From: Parolsenella massiliensis
Lineage (GTDB): Bacteria; Actinomycetota; Coriobacteriia; Coriobacteriales; Atopobiaceae
Direction: 5' to 3'
Assembly: GCF_900143685.1 (NCBI RefSeq)
Contig: NZ_LT671675.1
Coordinates: forward strand, 1,109,985-1,173,984
Length of the DNA stretch: 64,000 nt
Positions 59,008 through 64,000 of this stretch are shown one piece after another. Each line of letters starts with the position of its first letter. Within the stretch, counting starts at the first letter, position 1. Both the position numbers and the translations under genes were made by a program. A model generated the notes under the pieces. That model did not search any database. It was not told where the DNA came from and saw only the letters and a program-made list of their open reading frames with translations.

Positions 59008-60444
59008 TTAGCGACCGAGCAGCCCGGCGACCTCGCCGGCAAGCGTGATGGAGCCCACGGCCACGTAGTCCTGCCCGGCAAGCGCGCGGGTGGCCTCGGC
59101 AACGGTCTCGTAGACGGCGACGGGCTCCACCCTGTGCGCGCGAAAGACCTCGGCGAGCCGTTCCGCGGAAAGGGCTCGCGGACTCTGCGTGGCCGTCACC
59201 ACGACGCGCGGGAACGCCGGCGCGAGAAGCCCCACGATGCCGTCGACGTCCTTGTCGGCCAAAACGGCGCACAGAAGCGCGGGTCGCTCGTCCACGTGGG
59301 GCGCCACCTCGGCCATCGAGGCAAGAAACGCGCGGATGGACTGCGGGTTGTGCGCGGCGTCAATAAGGTGCAGGGGAGCTGCGCTCAGCGCATCGAAGCG
59401 GCCGGGCGTGGGGCAGGCAGCGACGCTGTCCGCAAGCGGGCCCACATCGAGGACGCGTCCCAGGTAGGCCTCGGCAAGCGTCACGGCGCAGGCGATGTTC
59501 GCGGCCTGGTACAGCGGCTTCACGGCACGCAGCGGCCCGTAGGCGGCACGCGGCGTCGTGACGGTGAGCTCGATAGGCTCGCCGAGGCGGCCAGGACGTG
59601 CGTCCAGGTTGTAGCCCGAGTGCGGAAGCTCCGGACGCGGCATCGTGGAGCCCTCCTCGACCTCGCCGGGAGCGTCGGCGGCGCAGGCGGGGCGCACGAG
59701 CACGGGCGTGACGCCCTGCTCGGCGCAGCGGCCAAGCAGCACGTCCTCCACGCTCGACGGGGACCACGTGCCCACGCCGAGCACGCAGGCGCGCTGGCCC
59801 GCCTTGATGACAGCGGCCTTCTCGGCGGCAATCTTCTCGAGCGTGTCGCCCAGGATCCGGCAGTGGTCAAGGCCGATGCCCGTGACGCACGTGACGGTTG
59901 GGCGCGTGGCGCTCGTGGCGTCCCAACGGCCGCCGAGGCCCACCTCGAGCACGGCCACGTCTACGCGCGTCTCGGCAAACGCAACGCAGGCCGCCACCGT
60001 GAGCAGGTCGAACTCCGTGACGCGAAACGGCTGATCACCCACCTGCTCGCGACGGGCGTTCACGCGCCGGCCCGCCTCGGCAGCCAGCGCGATGCCGTGG
60101 GCAAACGCCTCGCGAGAGACGGGGGCGCCGGCCACCTCCATGCGCTCGCGCATCTCGACGAGCTCGGGCGAGGTGTACAGGGCGCAGACGAGGCCCTGGC
60201 CCGCGAGGATGGCGGCGGTGTAGCGGCTCGTGGACGTCTTTCCGTTCGTGCCGGCGATCTGGATGACGTCAAAGCTCTCATCGGGCCGGCCCAGCTCGTC
60301 GAGCATCTCGACGACGGTCTCGAGCAGCGGGTCTCCGGTGTTTCCGAAAAATCCCGTGTCGTGCGCCATGGACTCGGCAGCCTCGTAGGTGAGCTCCGGG
60401 GCGCCAAACGGGGCCATCCAGGCAGTGCGCATCTTCAGGGTCAT
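59008..60444 (-). CDS. folC: Folylpolyglutamate/dihydrofolate synthase FolC
   Basis: 478 aa Mur-ligase-like enzyme adding glutamates to folates (and possibly making dihydrofolate). P-loop IQIAGTNGKTSTSRYTAAIL (61-80), YTSPELVEMRERM, AVLEVGLGGRWDATSATRPTVTCVTGIGLDHCRILGDTLEKIAAEKAAVIK, LIDAAHNPQSIRAFL and LLCAVLADKDVDGIVGLL. Starts MTLKMRTAWMAPFGAPELTYEAAESM. It is the last gene of a folate and one-carbon block read from fhs to folC. Confidence 0.94.
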   Translation of the reverse strand: MTLKMRTAWMAPFGAPELTYEAAESMAHDTGFFGNTGDPLLETVVEMLDELGRPDESFDVIQIAGTNGKTSTSRYTAAILAGQGLVCALYTSPELVEMRERMEVAGAPVSREAFAHGIALAAEAGRRVNARREQVGDQPFRVTEFDLLTVAACVAFAETRVDVAVLEVGLGGRWDATSATRPTVTCVTGIGLDHCRILGDTLEKIAAEKAAVIKAGQRACVLGVGTWSPSSVEDVLLGRCAEQGVTPVLVRPACAADAPGEVEEGSTMPRPELPHSGYNLDARPGRLGEPIELTVTTPRAAYGPLRAVKPLYQAANIACAVTLAEAYLGRVLDVGPLADSVAACPTPGRFDALSAAPLHLIDAAHNPQSIRAFLASMAEVAPHVDERPALLCAVLADKDVDGIVGLLAPAFPRVVVTATQSPRALSAERLAEVFRAHRVEPVAVYETVAEATRALAGQDYVAVGSITLAGEVAGLLGR

Positions 60445-60459
60445 AAGGGATGTCTCCTC

Positions 60460-61047
60460 CTAGGCGCTCACGTGCAGAAGGCTCAGGGCCTCCTCGCGCG
60501 AGCGCGCGTCGCTGCGAAGGGAGCCGCGAACGGCGCTCGTGACGGTCATGGCGCCGGCGGCACGGATGCCCCGCATGGTCATGCACGTGTGCTCGGCCTC
60601 GATGACGACGAGTACCCCGAGCGGGTCGAGCTCGGCGACCATGGCGTCGGCCACCTGCGCGGTGAGCCGCTCCTGGAGCTGCGGGCGCGCGGCAAAGCCC
60701 GCCACGCAGCGGGCGATCTTCGACAGGCCCGTGATGCGGCCGTCACGCGGGATGTAGGCCACGTGGGCGCGACCGATGAAGGGCAGCAGGTGGTGCTCGC
60801 ACATCGAGTGGAACGGGATGTCGCGCACGACGACGAGCTCCTCGTTGCCCTGCTCGTGGAACTGCTTGCGCAGGTGGCGGGCCGGGTCGTCGGCAAGGCC
60901 GCCGAAGAGCTCCTCGCACGCGCGGGCCACGCGGTCGGGCGTGCCCAGAAGGCCGGGGCGGTCCGGGTCCTCGCCGATGCCGATGAGCAGCTCGCGGACG
61001 GCTGCCTCGACGCGTGCGCGGTCGACGCTCCCCTGTTGGTTGGTCAT
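60460..61047 (-). CDS. folE: GTP cyclohydrolase I FolE
   Basis: 195 aa; opens the folate (or pterin) pathway by converting GTP to dihydroneopterin triphosphate. Zinc ligands C83 and H86 in [20 protein letters not shown] and C155 in [26 protein letters not shown] are present, with the [31 protein letters not shown] core. ATG 61047 has GGAGAG just upstream; longer frames run antisense to other sequence. The gap to folC is 15 nt. Confidence 0.95.
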   Translation of the reverse strand: MTNQQGSVDRARVEAAVRELLIGIGEDPDRPGLLGTPDRVARACEELFGGLADDPARHLRKQFHEQGNEELVVVRDIPFHSMCEHHLLPFIGRAHVAYIPRDGRITGLSKIARCVAGFAARPQLQERLTAQVADAMVAELDPLGVLVVIEAEHTCMTMRGIRAAGAMTVTSAVRGSLRSDARSREEALSLLHVSA

Positions 61048-61099
61048 GGTCTCTCCTTTGGGTGCCGCCACCCCATGCGGGTGGGGCGACGAGCGGTGG

Positions 61100-61969
61100 C
61101 TAGCGTTGCGAGACGTGCGAGAGGGCGCGCCCGGCGGCCGTGACGACGTGGTCCATGAGCACGGCCGTGGTGACCGACCCCACGCCGCGCGGGACGGGCG
61201 TGTAGGCGGCCACGATGGCATCGGCCGCCTGGGCGTCGAGGTCTCCCACGAGCCGGCCCGCCCTCTCGTCCCAGTTGATGCCCACGTCGACGACGACCTG
61301 GCCCGCCCGCAGCGCATCGGCGCCGATTGCGCGGGCACAACCCATGGCCAAGACGAGCACGTCCGCCTCGCGGCAGTGACGCTCGAGGTCTGCCGTCTTG
61401 CTGTGGCACATGGTCACGGTGGCGTTTTTTGCCTGCAGCATCATGGCAACGGGTCGCCCGATGACGAGCGAGCGCCCCACGACCGTGACGTTGGCACCGG
61501 CGAGAGGCACGCCGTAGTGCGTGAGCACGCGGATGACGGCCTCGGCCGTGCAGGGGGCAAAGCCCTCGCCCGCGCCCAAGAACACGGAGGCAAGCGAGGC
61601 GGGCGTGAGGCAGTCGACGTCCTTGCTCGGGGCGAGGGCGTGTGCGAGCGCCCCCTCGTCAAGGGAAGCCGGCAGCGGGCGGAACACGAGGCAGCCATGG
61701 ACCGAGGCGTCCTCGTTGATCTGCGCCACGACGTCCATGAGACGCGTCTGCGAGCAACTCTCGGGCAGGCAGACGCGGCGGACGGAGACGCCGGCCTTCT
61801 CGGCACGCTTCACGAGGCCGCGCTCGTAGGACAGGTCGTCGGCGCGCTCGCCCACGCGGACGACCGCGAGGGTGGGGGTCACGCCCTCGTTCGCGAGGCG
61901 GTCGGCACGCCCGGCGCAGTCCTCGGTGATCGCGGTGGCGACGGGTGCACCGTACAGCAGCTCAGCCAT
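61100..61969 (-). CDS. folD: Methylenetetrahydrofolate dehydrogenase, FolD family, without cyclohydrolase residues
   Basis: 289 aa FolD-fold enzyme. The dehydrogenase part is good: [97 protein letters not shown]. In the ungapped alignment with E. coli FolD, Tyr50 is kept (Y48 here), but the catalytic Lys54 is Leu52 and Gln98 is Phe96 (LVFRPLP instead of LVQLPLP). Both are needed for cyclohydrolase activity in characterised enzymes. It overlaps the fchA gene by 8 nt, so the pair is probably translated together as dehydrogenase plus cyclohydrolase. Confidence 0.92.
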   Translation of the reverse strand: MAELLYGAPVATAITEDCAGRADRLANEGVTPTLAVVRVGERADDLSYERGLVKRAEKAGVSVRRVCLPESCSQTRLMDVVAQINEDASVHGCLVFRPLPASLDEGALAHALAPSKDVDCLTPASLASVFLGAGEGFAPCTAEAVIRVLTHYGVPLAGANVTVVGRSLVIGRPVAMMLQAKNATVTMCHSKTADLERHCREADVLVLAMGCARAIGADALRAGQVVVDVGINWDERAGRLVGDLDAQAADAIVAAYTPVPRGVGSVTTAVLMDHVVTAAGRALSHVSQR

Positions 61970-62603
61970 GGCTCTGCCCCTTCTTCATGACGCCGATGGC
62001 GTGGTCGGCGATGGCCTGGGCGCGAGGCTCCCACTCGCCGAGCAGGCGCACGCAGTCCTCGTCGATGCTGCGGGCGCGGTCGCGGTCACGCATGGAGGCG
62101 GTGTTCACGCACACGGTGAGGTTGGCGGCGTCGAGGGCGCCGCGGCACAGCATGGCGCCGCAGCCCACGTCGGACAGCAACAGGCGCGAGCAGGAGTGCG
62201 AGAGTCCCTCGAGAAGCTCGATGGCGCGGGCACACGCCTGCATGATCTTGTAGGGAGGGCGCACGGCCTCATGCAGGGCCGCCTCGATGCGGGCTGGCCT
62301 CTCGGGGTCGTCTCTCGGCAGCGCGTAGGCGGCCGAGACGAGCGCGTAGGCGGCCGCGTCCTCGTCGACGAGCGCGAGGAGGTCGGCGCGGATGGCGTCG
62401 GCCTCGCGGATGGCGCGGGCAAGCTCGTCTGAGAGGACGGTAAGCGCCGGCTTGCCCTCGTCGAAGCGCGCGACCATGGCGCATAGCGCAGCCCCGAGCG
62501 CACCCGCGTAGGCGGCAGCCCCGCCCCCGCCAGGCACAGGCTGCCGGGCGGCGAGCGCCTCGGCAAACTGGCGGCAGCTCCTGTCGATCATGGGGTCTTG
62601 CAT
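61962..62603 (-). CDS. fchA: Methenyltetrahydrofolate cyclohydrolase FchA
   Basis: 213 aa all-helical protein of the FTCD cyclodeaminase / FchA family: FAEALAARQPVPGGGGAAAYAGALGAALCAMVARF at 13-47 is the family signature, and the C-terminal part carries LLSDVGCGAMLCRGALDAANLTVCVNTASM. Alternative role: formimidotetrahydrofolate cyclodeaminase of histidine breakdown. The neighbours (fhs upstream, folD downstream with an 8-nt overlap) favour methenyl-THF cyclohydrolase. Confidence 0.9.
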   Translation of the reverse strand: MQDPMIDRSCRQFAEALAARQPVPGGGGAAAYAGALGAALCAMVARFDEGKPALTVLSDELARAIREADAIRADLLALVDEDAAAYALVSAAYALPRDDPERPARIEAALHEAVRPPYKIMQACARAIELLEGLSHSCSRLLLSDVGCGAMLCRGALDAANLTVCVNTASMRDRDRARSIDEDCVRLLGEWEPRAQAIADHAIGVMKKGQSHG

Positions 62604-62633
62604 GTGGTTCTCGTACCTCTCTTGCTGAAGCGT

Positions 62634-62703
62634 CCCAAAGGGGACGTAGCCCTTTGGGACGCATGACGCGCGAGGGTGCCCAAAGGGCTACGTCCCCTTT
62701 GGG
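62634..62703. repeat. 25-bp perfect inverted repeat between fhs and fchA
   Basis: Arms 62634-62658 and 62679-62703 are exact reverse complements with a 20-nt spacer; each holds CCCAAAGGG(G/C) and GGACGTAGCC-type cores. It is in the 113-bp gap just past the fhs stop. It may lower fchA-folD expression relative to fhs. Confidence 0.8.
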
Positions 62704-62716
62704 CACCCGGGATTCG

Positions 62717-64000
62717 TTAGAACAGGCCGGTGATGCGGCCGTCGTCGGTGACGTCGATGTTCTCGGCGGCCGGGTGCTTGGGCAGGCCCGGCATCGTCAT
62801 GATGTTGCCCGTGAGCGCCACGATGAAGCCGGCGCCGGCAGCGACATGTACGTTGCGCACCGTGATGCGGAAGTGCTCGGGTGCGCCGAGCCTCTTGGCG
62901 TCGTCGGTGAAGGAGTACTGGGTCTTGGCCATGCAGACGGGCATGTTCGTGAAGCCCTGCTCCTCGAGCTGGGCCACCTGCTTGGCCGCGGCCGGCGTGA
63001 GGTCCACGCCGTCGGCGTGGTAGACGCGCCGTGCGATGGCCTCGATGGTCTCGCGAATGCCGCCAAGCTCGTAGGCGTAGGTGAACTCGCTGGGCTGCTC
63101 GCACAGACGCACGACCTCCTCGGCGAGCGCCAGGCCGCCCTCGCCACCCTTGGCCCACACCTCGGACAGCGCCACGTTCACACCCAGCTCGCGGCACTTG
63201 CGCTCGACGAGCTCAAGCTCGGCGACGGTGTCCGTGGGGAAGGCGTTGATGGCGACCACGACGGGCAGCCCGAAGACGCTGCGCATGTTCTCCACGTGGC
63301 GAAGCAGGTTGGGCATGCCGGCCTCGAGCGCCTCGAGGTTCTCCTCGCCAAGCGCGGCCTTGGGCACGCCACCGTTGTGCTTGAGCGCGCGCACGGTGGC
63401 CACGACCACGCACGCGTCGGGCGTGATGCCGGCCATGCGGCACTTGATGTCACAGAACTTCTCGGCACCGAGGTCCGCGCCAAAGCCCGCCTCGGTCACC
63501 ACGTAGTCGCCGAGCTTGGCAGCGACGTCGGTGGCCATGACGGAGTTGCAGCCGTGCGCGATGTTGGCGAACGGGCCGCCGTGAACGAAGGCGGGCGTGT
63601 GCTCGAGCGTCTGCACGAGGTTGGGCGAGATGGCGTCCTTGAGCAGCGCCGTCATGGCACCCTCGGCATGCAGGTCGTGCGCCGTGACGGGCGCGCGGTC
63701 AAAGGTGTAGCCCACCACGATGCGGCCCAGGCGCTCCTTGAGGTCGGCGATGGAGGTGGCCAGGCAGAAGCATGCCATGACCTCGGAGGCCACGGTGATG
63801 TCGAAGCCGTCCTCGCGCGGCATGCCGTTGGCCACCCCGCCCAGGCCGCAGACGATGCTGCGCAGCTGGCGGTCGTTCATGTCCACGACGCGCTTCCACG
63901 TGATGCGGCGCGGGTCGATGCCCAGGTCGTTGCCCTGCTTGATGTGGTTGTCGAGCATGGCGGCAAGCAGGTTGTTCGCCGCCCCGATGGCGTGAAAGTC
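62717..64000 (-). CDS. fhs: Formate-tetrahydrofolate ligase (5' end beyond window)
   Basis: Frame open to the right edge; 427 codons of a protein usually about 555 aa. It makes 10-formyl-THF from formate and ATP. Recognisable parts: [30 protein letters not shown] at the edge, [102 protein letters not shown]. The P-loop lies outside the window. First gene of the fhs-fchA-folD-folE-folC block. Confidence 0.95.
   Translation of the reverse strand, partial: DFHAIGAANNLLAAMLDNHIKQGNDLGIDPRRITWKRVVDMNDRQLRSIVCGLGGVANGMPREDGFDITVASEVMACFCLATSIADLKERLGRIVVGYTFDRAPVTAHDLHAEGAMTALLKDAISPNLVQTLEHTPAFVHGGPFANIAHGCNSVMATDVAAKLGDYVVTEAGFGADLGAEKFCDIKCRMAGITPDACVVVATVRALKHNGGVPKAALGEENLEALEAGMPNLLRHVENMRSVFGLPVVVAINAFPTDTVAELELVERKCRELGVNVALSEVWAKGGEGGLALAEEVVRLCEQPSEFTYAYELGGIRETIEAIARRVYHADGVDLTPAAAKQVAQLEEQGFTNMPVCMAKTQYSFTDDAKRLGAPEHFRITVRNVHVAAGAGFIVALTGNIMTMPGLPKHPAAENIDVTDDGRITGLF

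Overview
The window reads as a chromosomal segment of a high-GC Gram-positive anaerobe, most likely class Coriobacteriia (Atopobiaceae/Coriobacteriaceae, Olsenella-like; inferred from gene content and order, not from a marker-gene search). Supporting points are an actinobacterial-type dcw cluster without ftsA, an HPr protein, a large AdhE, a tetrahydrofolate one-carbon block, and small GGGGAC-type palindromes between genes. Almost everything is on the minus strand; only a HAD hydrolase, rnpB, tcdA and a tatD-like gene are on plus.

Layout. 1-6.6 kb: a lower-GC type I restriction-modification operon (hsdR, a GIY-YIG-like accessory gene, hsdM, hsdS running off the left edge). A 17-bp inverted repeat flanks the second half of hsdS and suggests an invertible specificity gene. 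6.8-8.0 kb: two small toxin-antitoxin modules, one with a ruined RelE toxin. 8.0-9.8 kb: Pit phosphate transporter with its PhoU-like partner. 10-15 kb: HAD hydrolase, YigZ, an HPr with Asp at position 46, DAHP synthase, rnpB, a zinc-ribbon membrane protein, CutC. 15-39.7 kb: one long division and peptidoglycan cluster, in transcription order mraZ-rsmH-ftsL-ftsI-murF-mraY-murD-ftsW-murG-murC-murB-ftsQ-ftsZ-pgeF-[pstS-pstCA-pstB-phoU]-yggS-sepF-proC-yggT-divIVA. A whole phosphate-uptake operon, with PstC and PstA fused into one protein, is embedded between pgeF and yggS with overlapping gene ends. 40-50 kb: xerD, pyrG, Cof hydrolase, DUF1846 protein, tcdA, tatD-like, recN, nadK. 50-58 kb: APH-like kinase, adhE, an AT-richer three-gene cassette of unknown function (two related secreted proteins plus a membrane protein), a hypothetical gene, thrS without a TGS domain. 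58-64 kb: zinc-ribbon membrane protein and a folate/one-carbon block folC-folE-folD-fchA-fhs (fhs cut by the right edge).

How they fit together. The mraZ cluster supplies lipid II synthesis and the divisome; SepF, YggT and DivIVA extend it. The folate block channels formate through Fhs, FchA and FolD; FolD has lost two residues needed for cyclohydrolase activity, so FchA probably provides that step. Intergenic palindromes recur at gene ends, and in several cases supply the stop codon of the preceding gene.

I saw no rRNA, tRNA, CRISPR array, insertion sequence or prophage. The best candidates for something undescribed are the invertible hsdS arrangement, the secreted-paralogue cassette at 54.2-55.5 kb, the stop-codon-bearing palindromes, and the triple repeat upstream of the mraZ promoter.
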